A stretch of DNA of 64,000 nucleotides from MTP4 sp052056915 (GTDB lineage: Archaea; Halobacteriota; Methanosarcinia; Methanosarcinales; Methanosarcinaceae): the NCBI RefSeq assembly GCF_052056915.1, contig NZ_CP195119.1, positions 1,736,001 to 1,800,000 on the forward strand, given 5' to 3'. The notes under the pieces were generated by a model. The model ran no database searches. It worked only from the letters and a program-made list of their open reading frames with translations, and had not been told where the DNA came from. A program made the position numbers and the translations under genes. Below, one piece after another: positions 55,506 through 64,000 of this stretch (position 1 is the first letter of the stretch; each line of letters begins with the position of its first letter).

Positions 55506-56762
55506 TTAGAAGCGATTTTTTCGGTCGAGTCCTTCGGGTTCAAGGGCAATGGTATTGTTCTCGTCGTCGTAAAGCTTTGCAACCCCGATCTGGTTCTTAA
55601 GCTTAGGATGGTCGTCACATATCTGGCACTTTTCGGGGCATTCCCCTTTGTACTCAGGCTCCGGGTATACGCAGATGACACCTTCATAATTCCTGAGAGT
55701 GACCTTCGTATCCGAACTTGAAATCAGGTAATTCGGACCCACCGGGATCTTCCCCCCGCCTCCGGGAGCATCCACTACAAAAGTAGGGACCGCAAGCCCT
55801 GAGGTATGCCCTCTCAGCATCTCCATGATCTCTATGCCCTTGGAAACTGTTGTCCTGAAGTGCTCAAGCCCGTAGGACAGGTCACACTGGTAAAGGTAAT
55901 AAGGCCTGATCCTTATTTTGAGCATTTCCTGACACAGGTTCTTGATAATGAAGGGACAGTCGTTCACTCCCCTCAGGAGAACGGACTGGTTGCCCAGGGG
56001 CACTCCTGCATCTGCAAGCATTTCGATGGCTTTTGTTGATTCAGGGGTGACTTCCTTCGGGTGGTTGAAATGGGTATTTAACCAAACAGAAGGATACTTT
56101 TTCAGGATATTGCACAGTTCAGGGGTTACCCTCTGGGGGAGGGTAACAGGCACTCTTGACCCGATTCTTACAATCTCCACATGAGGGATTGAAAATAATT
56201 CGTCCAGAAGCCAGTCGAGCCTCTCATCGGAAACAAGAAGAGCATCACCTCCGGAAAGCAACACGTCCCTGACTTCCCTGTGCTCTCTTACGTATTCGAT
56301 TCCTTCCCGGATCATCCTCTCGGAAAAGTCGCATTCGCGATTCCCCACTCTCCTCTTTCTTGTGCAGTGCCGGCAGTACATCCCACAACGGTTTGAAATG
56401 AGAAAGAGAACCCTGTCCGGATACCTGTGGGTGATGCAACTCTTTTCCGAAGGAGAATCCGCATCTTCACATAGCGGGTCCTCAAACTCCCAGGCAAAGG
56501 TCTGGAGTTCGGCTGCCTGAGGAATCGCCTGCAGTCTGATAGGACACGTCGGATCATTGGGATCCATAAGGGAGGCATAGTAGGGAGAAATCGCCATGGG
56601 AAATACTTCAAGAGCCTCCTTTATATCCTCTTTTTCGAGATCTGAAAGAGATATTAATTTATCAAGCTCTTCAACTGTCGTAATACGGTGTTTATACTGC
56701 CATTTCCAATCTGAATATACTTCATCATTTACACCATAAATTTCTTTGATTATTGACTTCAC
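55506..56762 (-). CDS. ablA: lysine 2,3-aminomutase
   Basis: 418 residues, normal for the family. The radical-SAM cluster motif CGMYCRHC lies within LFLISNRCGMYCRHCTRKRRVG (CxxxCxxC), preceded by RYPDRV as in bacterial KamA. PLP- and substrate-binding regions follow (LLSGGDALLV, GSRVPVTLPQRVTP). It turns lysine into beta-lysine, which AblB acetylates. The pair is salt-induced in Methanosarcina mazei. Upstream is 1.1 kb of AT-rich DNA shared with a divergent KefB-type antiporter gene. Confidence 0.95.
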   Translation of the reverse strand: MKSIIKEIYGVNDEVYSDWKWQYKHRITTVEELDKLISLSDLEKEDIKEALEVFPMAISPYYASLMDPNDPTCPIRLQAIPQAAELQTFAWEFEDPLCEDADSPSEKSCITHRYPDRVLFLISNRCGMYCRHCTRKRRVGNRECDFSERMIREGIEYVREHREVRDVLLSGGDALLVSDERLDWLLDELFSIPHVEIVRIGSRVPVTLPQRVTPELCNILKKYPSVWLNTHFNHPKEVTPESTKAIEMLADAGVPLGNQSVLLRGVNDCPFIIKNLCQEMLKIRIRPYYLYQCDLSYGLEHFRTTVSKGIEIMEMLRGHTSGLAVPTFVVDAPGGGGKIPVGPNYLISSSDTKVTLRNYEGVICVYPEPEYKGECPEKCQICDDHPKLKNQIGVAKLYDDENNTIALEPEGLDRKNRF

Positions 56763-57842
56763 AATAGAACCTCAAGTGAGAGTCGGAAAGTGAATTAAAC
56801 CTTAAAATCCCCAAAAATATTAATTACAAATATTGTATCTTTCCGACTTCTGTTAAAGAAAATAGGTTTTAAATCGGCCATATAATCATTAAATACATAT
56901 GATATATAGTTTTTTACCAAATAGAGGAATATTATTGCTTATTTTTCAAAAAGAAATAATTAAAAGCACCTTTTATTTACACTGGATTCTGAAAAGCCCT
57001 TATTAGACAGAAGAGATATTAAAATACATCTTTTACCCACAATTAATTATAAAATGAGCCAATTAACTCAAATTAATCCCCAAATACACCCATTATCTAC
57101 AAAGAACATTAAAATACCCCCTATATTTGCAAAGAATATTAAAATACCCCCATTACCCACAAACGATCTTAAAATACTCCAATTAAAAATGATTAATCTT
57201 CAGAAGTCCCCATTATATTCAAGTAATCTTCAAATTACTCCATTATTTCAAAGCAATCATATAATGTCCAAATAAAACCCAATTATATGCATAATACTCC
57301 CATTAACTCCAATTGATCCCAAAATACTCCTGTTAAACAGAATGGATTCTAACTAAATTTTTTTAGACCAAATTAAGCGAAAAATAGTCAAATTATCAGG
57401 GATGAATCGGGAATAAATCCCTTCATGCCCCTTTGATTGTTTATAAAAATTAAAAAAACTGAGGATTCTTATTTTTATCGCTTTAAAATATACAGGATCT
57501 GTGAAAGTCGGACAAACTCCCTTATATGAACTTTTTCAGGCACATTAAACCGGCAATCAAATAGGGAAACAACGCCTGAGATTAGATTTCATCCAACAGT
57601 ATATCACATAAATTATATTTCACCGGAATTATATTCCGAAAAAGTACCACAGGGATTACATTTCATCAAAGTATGGTACATAGGAATTACATCAGACATG
57701 AGTTTAATTTTGAATAATTTATCCAATATATAAGTTACACAATTAGTTAAGATGTATTAGATATGAATTCAAGTTCATTTTAATTAAATTTTGGATTCAG
57801 GTATTGATGCCATATTATAATTAATTGAAAATCAATCTATAA
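56763..57842. other. long AT-rich divergent region with degenerate repeats
   Basis: 1,080 bp between ablA and the antiporter gene. From about 56990 to 57350 there is a loose ~30-bp periodicity (AAAATACCCCCATT, TACAAAGAATATT and similar words), which creates a false 73-codon frame at 57054-57275. No gene is accepted. The region should contain the osmotically regulated ablA promoter. Confidence 0.5.
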
Positions 57843-57845
57843 GTG

Positions 57846-59837
57846 ATGACTTTTCTTCTGCTCAAGGACCTATTGATAATTTTTGGACTTTCGATTCCGG
57901 TAGTCTATACATTTTCCCGTTTGAAGATTGCCCCTCTCGTTGGTTTTTTAATAGCAGGAATCCTGGCCGGACCTTTTGGCCTGGGGCTGATTACGTCGGG
58001 AGAAGAAATTGAACTCCTGGCTGAAATAGGAGTAGTACTCCTGCTTTTTACTATAGGGATCGAATTTTCCCTGAGCGATCTTCTGCAAATCCGGAAAATA
58101 GTGCTGCTCGGAGGAGGGCTTCAGGGTTTTATAACTTCGCTTGCCGTTGCTTTATTCTTTTATTTCTTCGTAGCTTATCCTCCGGAAGAGGCCCTTTTTA
58201 TGGGGTTTCTGATAGCCCTCAGCAGCACGGCAATCGTTCTGAAACTTCTGCAGGAAAAAGGGGAAATATACAGCACTCACGGAAGAATTGCACTCGGGAT
58301 CCTGATCTTCCAGGACATTGCTGCAGTGGTGATCATCATTCTGACTCCGTTTCTTGCAGGAACACAGGCCTCCGGAAATGTTTTCATTGAGCTCATTTTC
58401 CGGGGACTGGGACTCATCCTGCTCACTTTCATAAGTGCCCGCTTTGTTGTGCCCTCAGTTATGTACCAGGTGGCAAAAACACGCAACAGTGAGCTCTTCC
58501 TGCTTAGTGTTGTGGTAATCGGGCTTTCCGTTGCCTGGCTGACCTCTCTGGCCGGGCTCTCCCTCGCCCTCGGAGCTTTCCTTGCAGGGCTCATCATATC
58601 GGAATCCGAATATTCAGCCCAGGCTCTTGGAAATGTCATCCCTTTCAGGGACATGTTCATGAGCATATTTTTCATTTCCATAGGGATGCTCCTCAACCTG
58701 GATTTATTGAAAGAGCACCTCATTCTTGTCATAGGAGCGACCTTGATTGTGATTTTCCTGAAAACTTTCATAAATGCCCTGGCAACTTTTCTTATAGGAT
58801 TCCCTCTCCATACAATGCTCCTTGTCGGTTTTTCCCTATCACAGGTAGGGGAGTTTTCGCTGATTACAGCAAATGTGGGATTTGCAAATGGGCTGATCTC
58901 GCCGGAAGTATATCAGGATTTTCTTGCCGTTACAGTGCTTTCCATGGTCCTGACCCCTTTTTCCATGGGAATGGGGCACCGAGTTGCGGCTTTTTCACAA
59001 AGACTTTCGCTGCCTGAATGGCTGAAACACGGCAGGTATGGGGAACTGGAGAAAGGAAAAGCTGAAAAAAGGCCTGAAAACCACCTGATCATAATCGGCT
59101 TCGGGATCAATGGGAAAAATGTCGCAACCGCTGCCCGGGAGGCTTTGATTCCCTACCAGGTGATCGATATTAACCCGGAGACCGTCAGACAGGAAAAACT
59201 GAAGGGAGAGCCTATTCTTTATGGGGATGCAGCCCAGGAAGCCGTGCTGGAACACGCGGGCATTAAAACTGCAAGAGCCGTGGTTATTACTTCAGGTGAC
59301 CCTGTCAGTACTCGCAGGATCATTGAGGTAATAAGGAGGCATAACCCCTTCGTACATGTCATTGCAAGAACCCATTTCCTGAACGAACTGGACCGGATTT
59401 ACTCGCTTGGGGCTGACGATGTTATCTCGGACGAGTTTGAAAGTTCAATAGAACTCTTTTCACGAGTGCTTAACAAATACCTTGTCCCGGAAAATGAGAT
59501 CGAAAACCTCAGTTCCGAACTTCGTGCCGACCATTACCGGATGCTCCGCAGTCCCGGAATTCGCAGGACAGGGATCTGTGACCTTGCTCTCGATTTTGCC
59601 GATGTGGAAATTCGAAGTGTAAGGCTGGAGGAAGGTTCGCAGGCTGCAGGAAAATCCCTGGGAGAACTTGATATCCGGAAAAAATATGGGGTATCAGTCC
59701 TTGCCATCTCCAGAGATCACAGGATAATTCCGGACTTGAAAGCTGAAACCGTACTTAATTCGGGCGACCTACTGCTCATCATCAGCCCTCCCGAAAAAAT
59801 AGAAGAATTTGAGACTTTGTTTGCCGGAAAGAAGTAA
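57846..59837 (+). CDS. KefB-type cation:proton antiporter with TrkA-N and TrkA-C domains
   Basis: 663 residues from ATG 57846; a GTG codon directly precedes it. About twelve membrane helices of the CPA2 type occupy residues 1-385 (APLVGFLIAGILAGPFGLGLI, LLLFTIGIEFSLSDL, ALSSTAIVLKLLQEKG). A TrkA-N/KTN nucleotide-binding domain starts near 415 (LIIIGFGINGKNVATAARE ... VIDINPE), and a TrkA-C domain near 580-660. It probably exports K+ or Na+ in exchange for protons. It is divergent from ablA, so both may serve osmotic adjustment. Confidence 0.92.
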   Translation: MTFLLLKDLLIIFGLSIPVVYTFSRLKIAPLVGFLIAGILAGPFGLGLITSGEEIELLAEIGVVLLLFTIGIEFSLSDLLQIRKIVLLGGGLQGFITSLAVALFFYFFVAYPPEEALFMGFLIALSSTAIVLKLLQEKGEIYSTHGRIALGILIFQDIAAVVIIILTPFLAGTQASGNVFIELIFRGLGLILLTFISARFVVPSVMYQVAKTRNSELFLLSVVVIGLSVAWLTSLAGLSLALGAFLAGLIISESEYSAQALGNVIPFRDMFMSIFFISIGMLLNLDLLKEHLILVIGATLIVIFLKTFINALATFLIGFPLHTMLLVGFSLSQVGEFSLITANVGFANGLISPEVYQDFLAVTVLSMVLTPFSMGMGHRVAAFSQRLSLPEWLKHGRYGELEKGKAEKRPENHLIIIGFGINGKNVATAAREALIPYQVIDINPETVRQEKLKGEPILYGDAAQEAVLEHAGIKTARAVVITSGDPVSTRRIIEVIRRHNPFVHVIARTHFLNELDRIYSLGADDVISDEFESSIELFSRVLNKYLVPENEIENLSSELRADHYRMLRSPGIRRTGICDLALDFADVEIRSVRLEEGSQAAGKSLGELDIRKKYGVSVLAISRDHRIIPDLKAETVLNSGDLLLIISPPEKIEEFETLFAGKK

Positions 59838-60231
59838 GCAGACCAGCTGACAATCAGGTGATTTTTTTCAAGATGAATTTTTACCCCAGAAAAATTTAGG
59901 AACTTTAAAAAATATATAAATAATATGGGATCTTTAAGAGGAGATATCTTTCTAAAGATAATTCTATATAAGTTCTTCCTTTTATTTCAAGACTTATGTG
60001 TTTAAATAAGATGGTTTTCAGTGAAAACTTGCACAGTAAATCAAAGGATATGAGGGTGGAGCGGAGATACGAAACGAAGATGGATTTAGCATATGTCGAT
60101 ATATGAGAGCGGAAGAATGCGTATTTTTTCAAATAGTAAGGCTTCGAACTAAATTTTAAATATGTGAAAGTGTCTTAGTAAAAAAACCAAAACATATTTA
60201 TCTACATTCACTATTTTACATAGTGGATACG
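59838..60231. other. intergenic region
   Basis: About 390 bp between the antiporter and the membrane-protein/actin-like operon. AT-rich; it holds a TATA-like element near 60192. No gene seen. Confidence 0.4.
60192..60202 (+). promoter_or_regulatory. candidate TATA box for the membrane protein/actin operon
   Basis: ACATATTTATC lies 30-40 nt before ATG 60232. Transcription would begin within a few bases of that codon, implying a very short or absent leader. Confidence 0.4.
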
Positions 60232-61020
60232 ATGAAATCAAAATTAAGCCACTATTTTTCGTCTGTGACCATGCTTTCAGGATTTCTTCTGGCGTTAGCG
60301 GGCATTGTTTATGCTCTCTCCGTACACCTCACTAGATCTGATCCGGGGGTGATCGTAACCTATAGTTCCATGGGTTTAGGATTATCCCTCATCCTTACAG
60401 GTATTAACCTGATGATCAAGGAACCAAAGGAGTACCACTACTATGTGATTGGAGGAGGGCTTGTCCTCAATTTTGTAGGGGTAGGAGCTTTTCTTATGCT
60501 CTATCCCGGCGGCTGGCACTATCCAAACGTTACCTACGTAGCAGGCACCTATGTCGCAGGGACCTGCTTGCTCGCAGGAAACGCCTTTGCGAACTCGGTT
60601 TTGAATCAGATTGAAGAGAGAGCAAGACAACTTTTTGAGAAGAAAGCCGAAAATACGCAGAAGTATAGTGAAGAAGAGATCGAAAGAGAGGTCCAGAGAA
60701 CCCTTGAAGAATCCCTATCCGAAAGAGACGGTTTTTCAAGTTTTGACCTGGGAATTAAAAAAGAAGATTATGACTTTATTCTCGGAAAAGCACTTACTGA
60801 CTCAGAAGAAAAGAGGATTGTTGTCAAGGACGACATTTCAGAAGTTGAAAGCTTGCGGCTTGCAAGAAGCGGAAAGCTAAAAGTTAGCGATGATGGGCTT
60901 GATTCGGCATCAATGCTGCTTGCTCAGGCCATCAATACAGATCCGGCTACGCAAAGTAGCAATAAGAAAGGCATATTCAGTAGTAAAATGAAGATGTTCA
61001 AGAGGCACAAAAATGGCTAA
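60232..61020 (+). CDS. four-helix membrane protein preceding an actin-like gene
   Basis: 262 residues from ATG 60232 (a GTG nine bases upstream is also open). Four membrane helices lie within about residues 10-125 (MLSGFLLALAGIVYALSV, VTYSSMGLGLSLILTGINLMI, YYVIGGGLVLNFVGVGAFLMLY, VTYVAGTYVAGTCLLAGNAFA). The remaining ~135 residues are charged and cytoplasmic: a coiled-coil-like stretch (ERARQLFEKKAENTQKYSEEEIEREVQRTLEES) and a basic C-terminal tail (KMKMFKRHKNG). Its end overlaps the actin-like gene by 8 bp, so it is a good candidate membrane partner for it. No function is known to me. Confidence 0.75.
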   Translation: MKSKLSHYFSSVTMLSGFLLALAGIVYALSVHLTRSDPGVIVTYSSMGLGLSLILTGINLMIKEPKEYHYYVIGGGLVLNFVGVGAFLMLYPGGWHYPNVTYVAGTYVAGTCLLAGNAFANSVLNQIEERARQLFEKKAENTQKYSEEEIEREVQRTLEESLSERDGFSSFDLGIKKEDYDFILGKALTDSEEKRIVVKDDISEVESLRLARSGKLKVSDDGLDSASMLLAQAINTDPATQSSNKKGIFSSKMKMFKRHKNG

Positions 61021-62098
61021 AGGACTTGATGTAGGAACCATGAACATTATTTGTGCGGACAAAGGGGACGGCTCGATTTCCTTTGCGCAACAGAGAAATG
61101 CATTCCTTGAAATGGAATCCAACGACCTGACAAAGCACATGCTTGACAATGGAAAGGTACTTTACACCCACCGAGGAAACAACCTTAATATCCTCGGGGA
61201 GGATGCCTTCAAGTTTTCCAATGTTTTCAACAAAAGCATCAGAAGACCTATGAAGCAAGGTATCATCAGCCCCGAGGAAAAGGAATCCATCTCGATGATC
61301 AAAGTTATCATCGAAAGGGTACTTGGAGCTCCTGAAAAGAAGGGTGAAATCGCGTACATTTCCGTCCCTGCAAACCCCGTGGACAACCAGCTCAATGTGC
61401 TCTACCACAGCAAAACCGTAGAGGCACTTGCAAAGCAGCTAGGTTACAACACTTACCTGATCGATGAAGGACTTTCAGTGGTCTACTCCGACCTCAGCGA
61501 ATCCAACTTCACCGGTGTCGGGGTAAGCATAGGGGCCGGAATGACAAACGTCACCGTGGCTTACATGGCAACCCCTATTGTCTCTTTCAGCATTGCCCGC
61601 GGCGGCGACTGGATAGACGAACAGGTGGCAATCGCAACCGGGATGGCAAAGGAAAGGATCACCGCAATAAAGGAAACAGACTTCGCCATTGGATCTCAGT
61701 ACGAGATCGGAAGCGTTCAGGGAGCCCTTGCCGTCTACTACGATGCCCTCTTGACCTATGTCCTCCAGCATCTCAAGCGCAAACTCTCCGAGACCGCACC
61801 TCCTGATGCAGAGTTCCAGGTCGCAATCGCCGGCGGGAGCACCAGGGCCAAGGGCTTTGTTGATATGTTTGAAAAGAGGCTGGCACAAGCAGACCTGCCG
61901 ATAAGGATTTCCAGCGTCAGGAAGACCAGGTATATAAGCTCCTCAAACGGTGGCGACTCCAGAGACCCGATCTACGCAATTGCCAGAGGCTGTCTGATTG
62001 CCGCTCTCACAAAAGAGGCGAGCCTTGCCCCGGAAGCCAACTCCGCCATATCCCAGTCTCAGATGGCAGAGCCAGTAGGATCTGAAGAAGAAGACTGA
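61013..62098 (+). CDS. actin-like ATPase
   Basis: 361 residues with the actin/Hsp70 sugar-kinase fold. The phosphate-1 loop is GLDVGTMN (Asp6, Gly8, Thr9). A DEGLSVVYS segment at 151 matches the connect region. The phosphate-2 loop reads VSIGAGMTNVTV (172-182), with Ser in place of the usual Asp. GGDWIDEQVAIATG follows, and the adenosine loop is AIAGGSTRAKGF (271-282). The C-terminus is acidic (GSEEED). It resembles MreB/MamK/FtsA-type proteins more than chaperones. It overlaps the upstream membrane-protein gene by 8 bp. Filament formation is an inference. Confidence 0.85.
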   Translation: MAKGLDVGTMNIICADKGDGSISFAQQRNAFLEMESNDLTKHMLDNGKVLYTHRGNNLNILGEDAFKFSNVFNKSIRRPMKQGIISPEEKESISMIKVIIERVLGAPEKKGEIAYISVPANPVDNQLNVLYHSKTVEALAKQLGYNTYLIDEGLSVVYSDLSESNFTGVGVSIGAGMTNVTVAYMATPIVSFSIARGGDWIDEQVAIATGMAKERITAIKETDFAIGSQYEIGSVQGALAVYYDALLTYVLQHLKRKLSETAPPDAEFQVAIAGGSTRAKGFVDMFEKRLAQADLPIRISSVRKTRYISSSNGGDSRDPIYAIARGCLIAALTKEASLAPEANSAISQSQMAEPVGSEEED

Positions 62099-62815
62099 AC
62101 AGGTAGAACCATTACAAACATTTGAAGAAGGGTAAAAGCCCCTCTTCTTAATCTCTTTTTTAGTTCCATTTATGTATTTCCGGATCAGGTACTTGCGATA
62201 GGTGTCATATTTGTGAGCATGGCCGCGATGTGCCTGAACAAACTTACCCGACTCTTTGAAGTATGAATTGAAGATATCTTACTTTATGAGGAAGCTGGAA
62301 ATTGAGAAGTTTTTCCGGATAGAAATTCAAAAGAAAAAAGTAGACAAAAAATAATCAAAAATCCATCCAGGGAAAAAATATTTTCCCCTGTAAAAAGTTT
62401 TTGTTTACTCGCTTGAAGTGCCCTGACACGGGAGGGGAAAAAGAGACACTACAAATAGTTTCCCCAACAACGTGCATATTTTTAACCTGATTTTTCAAAA
62501 ATATGGTCATTCTGTCTTTTTTTAAAGTAAACTTAACTTTCCCGAGTCTACCAACGCAAATAAACCTGAACAGAATCGTGTATATATTATTCTTTCGATT
62601 TTACAGGTAAACAACAGCGTGCGCTGGAAACAGATTTCCAGGCACTAAAGAGAACCTTCCAATGAATAGAAGAGGGCATTGCACCCCGAAAATCAAATTT
62701 AGTTTTTAAACAAATTTATAAGGAATGAGTTTGATAATTAAAATTACAGGCACCTGTAGATTTACAGTAGTTGCCGCATTCCGTAAAAAATGTATATACC
62801 GGAGGAAAAAACGAG
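62099..62815. other. intergenic region with probable long leader
   Basis: About 715 bp. TATATATTATTC near 62580 could be the promoter of the first MM0924-type gene, giving a leader of some 200 nt. I find no supported gene here. Confidence 0.4.
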
Positions 62816-62992
62816 ATGCAGTCATTTATAGTGGAGCATTACCTCAACAAGGTCGTAGATGTTTACTGTGGCGGACCGGACGTATTCAGAGGAAACATAG
62901 AAGCCTGTGCAGATAACGTACTTACTCTCGAAAAAGATGGGAAACATACCCATATAGCCATTGATAAGGTCATAGCCATATGGGCGCAGTGA
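62816..62992 (+). CDS. MM0924-family small protein, copy 1
   Basis: 58 residues, MQSFIVEHYLNKVVDVYCGG onward to IAIDKVIAIWAQ. The ATG follows a strong GGAGGA (62801-62806); an upstream frame to 62771 is not needed. The pattern of short strands with G-rich turns (DVYCGGPDVFRGNIEACADNVLTLE ... THIAIDKVIAIW) suggests an SH3/Sm-like barrel. A second copy, about 74% identical (43 of 58 residues), lies 355 bp downstream. Family function is not known to me. Confidence 0.85.
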   Translation: MQSFIVEHYLNKVVDVYCGGPDVFRGNIEACADNVLTLEKDGKHTHIAIDKVIAIWAQ

Positions 62993-63347
62993 TCCCATAA
63001 AGTCGCTAGCAAAAGGTACAATTTCAATACAAAGGGGATTTCACGGATCCCTGAAAGTACTTAATGATAGTATAATTTAAGGTTTTCGATTTTTTTTGAG
63101 TACAGGTAAGGCAGGCAAGTTCCCAGCGCCGAAACTGCACAGATATAAAGGAAAACAGAAGGGAAAACGGGTTTCCAGGAAATCGACCGGAATGCCAACC
63201 CTATAAAGAGCAGCTAACAGGTGCAAAAACGCCACCATTAAGCCGACGCGAAATGTGCGGAAGGGCAGAGAAACGAAAAATGAACGTAACGGATAAAACT
63301 CCGATACATGGAAGAATATACAGAAGAAATCTAAGAGGTGTAAAGCA
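62993..63347. other. gap between the two MM0924-type genes
   Basis: 355 bp. GTATAATTTAAGG near 63070 is TATA-like, so copy 2 probably has its own promoter and a leader of about 250 nt. No gene seen. Confidence 0.4.
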
Positions 63348-63524
63348 ATGCAGTCCTTTATCGTAGAACACCATCTCGGTGAAGTAATTGATGTCTACTG
63401 TGGCGGTCCCGACGTTTTCAACGGAAAAGTCGAAGCCTGCGCAGACAACGTGCTCACTCTTGTAAAGGGTGACAAGTATACCCACATAGCCATCGACAAG
63501 ATCATCGCCCTCTGGCGCGCATGA
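63348..63524 (+). CDS. MM0924-family small protein, copy 2
   Basis: 58 residues, MQSFIVEHHLGEVIDVYCGG onward to IAIDKIIALWRA. It has a Shine-Dalgarno AAGAGGTG (63333-63340). It differs from copy 1 at 15 of 58 positions, mostly near the termini and in the LEKDGK/LVKGDK turn; the core DVYCGGPDVF and EACADNVLTL are unchanged. The same-length pair without indels points to a duplication kept under selection. Possible small RNA- or protein-binding barrel. Confidence 0.86.
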   Translation: MQSFIVEHHLGEVIDVYCGGPDVFNGKVEACADNVLTLVKGDKYTHIAIDKIIALWRA

Positions 63525-63838
63525 TCGGTCTGAGATTTGCTGAAGAGCAAGGCATGTGTAAAACCTGATGAGAAAAATAGGCAGAATCTCTCAAGAAGAA
63601 AATAAATCTCACCTGGAGATAACAGGTATTTTCAAGAGATTATGCTTGAAGTGGAAAAGCCACGAAGTTAAGAAGCTTCGTTCTTTTCCTACCGATTTTA
63701 AATTTCAGTATTTTTGACTGTAGTTTTTGCATTTAACTTTCAGACTTAACTTTTAGACTTGACATTTAGACTTGACATTTAGACTTGACTTTTAGACTTA
63801 ACTTTTTTCGGACCCGCGCCTGGGCCTTCATATTATGT
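63525..63838. other. convergent intergenic gap
   Basis: About 310 bp between MM0924 copy 2 and the leftward agmatinase-family gene. It holds a 13-bp repeat array and otherwise nothing recognised. Confidence 0.45.
63738..63802. repeat. 13-bp tandem repeat, 5 copies
   Basis: Unit A/TTTTAGACTTGAC with copies at 63738 (TTTCAGACTTAAC), 63751, 63764, 63777 and 63790, then a T6 run. On the - strand it lies downstream of the agmatinase-family stop. Confidence 0.9.
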
Positions 63839-64000
63839 TTACCTGTGACTTGCAGCGTGGGCTGCGATAAATTCCCGCATGAGTTTTGTGCCCAGCATTG
63901 CTGTCTGTCCGGAATCATATTCAGGGGCAATTTCCACTATGTCAAAAGCCATTGAGAAGGGGGCAAGAGTCCTGACTGCGGTCCTTACATCCCGGGCACT
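63839..64000 (-). CDS. agmatinase/ureohydrolase family protein, C-terminal fragment (continues past the window)
   Basis: The last 53 codons and TAA stop of a ureohydrolase. The C-terminal signature is clear: MAFDIVEIAPEYDSGQTAMLGTKLM then REFIAAH, matching the DIVEVxPxYDxxxxTA motif of agmatinases and related enzymes. Agmatinase makes putrescine from agmatine. The catalytic Asp/His region lies outside the window, so agmatinase versus another ureohydrolase cannot be settled. Confidence 0.8.
   Translation of the reverse strand, partial: SARDVRTAVRTLAPFSMAFDIVEIAPEYDSGQTAMLGTKLMREFIAAHAASHR

Noticed and set aside
57054..57275. 73-codon frame with repeated KNIKIPP words
   Set aside because: Produced by the degenerate ~30-bp repeats; no ribosome-binding site.

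Overview
The window reads as chromosome from a methanogenic archaeon of the genus Methanosarcina or a very close relative. The supporting genes are an ablA/ablB pair for the osmolyte N-epsilon-acetyl-beta-lysine, a PGF-pre-PGF surface protein, an NPAPLGL-type acetate transporter, archaeal class III pilins, an Nre-family repair protein with a PCNA-binding tail, a mevalonate operon of archaeal type, an ECF nickel/cobalt transporter and Msr/FilR1-type regulators. There is no rRNA, no tRNA that I can see, no CRISPR array and no intact transposon. The species cannot be fixed from the sequence alone.

Layout. 1-5 kb: the 3' part of a repeat-rich surface protein, then a PhnP-like metallo-hydrolase and an AAA ATPase. 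5-9 kb: purC, a convergent HTH/NreA operon, an aIF1-like gene and a small winged-helix gene. 9.5-17.4 kb: purL, then a tight run of two GH57 proteins, an ACT/V4R protein and a GH15 glucoamylase that looks like a storage-polysaccharide unit. 17.6-23.4 kb: sppA, metG, two class III pilin genes (one frameshifted) and a CYTH protein. 23.6-27 kb: a mevalonate-entry operon (HTH regulator, HMG-CoA synthase, thiolase, DUF35 protein). 27-33 kb: a Cas4-like protein, a small membrane protein, a PUA/PAPS-reductase/ferredoxin fusion, an I42 protease inhibitor and dinB. 33-36 kb: a nickel/cobalt ECF transporter with a NikR-like palindrome. 36-41 kb: nth, a disulfide-reductase-like flavoprotein and purH. 41-48 kb: an FilR1-type regulator, a UbiA-like prenyltransferase, a truncated and a complete methyltransferase, an acetate transporter and gpmI. 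48.6-54.2 kb: an archaeal pilus/secretion ATPase and membrane platform. 54.3-59.8 kb: ablB and ablA, divergent from a KefB-type antiporter across 1.1 kb of AT-rich DNA. 60.2-62.1 kb: a four-helix membrane protein overlapping an actin-like ATPase. 62.8-63.5 kb: two tandem 58-residue MM0924-type genes. The window ends inside an agmatinase-family gene.

The most noteworthy signals are the membrane-protein/actin-like gene pair, the many short tandem-repeat arrays (three begin exactly at a stop codon), the NikR-like operator, the doubly frameshifted pilin, the GH57 and Cas4-like proteins that appear to have lost catalytic residues, and an ablB reading frame that extends upstream to a strong Shine-Dalgarno site with no standard start codon.
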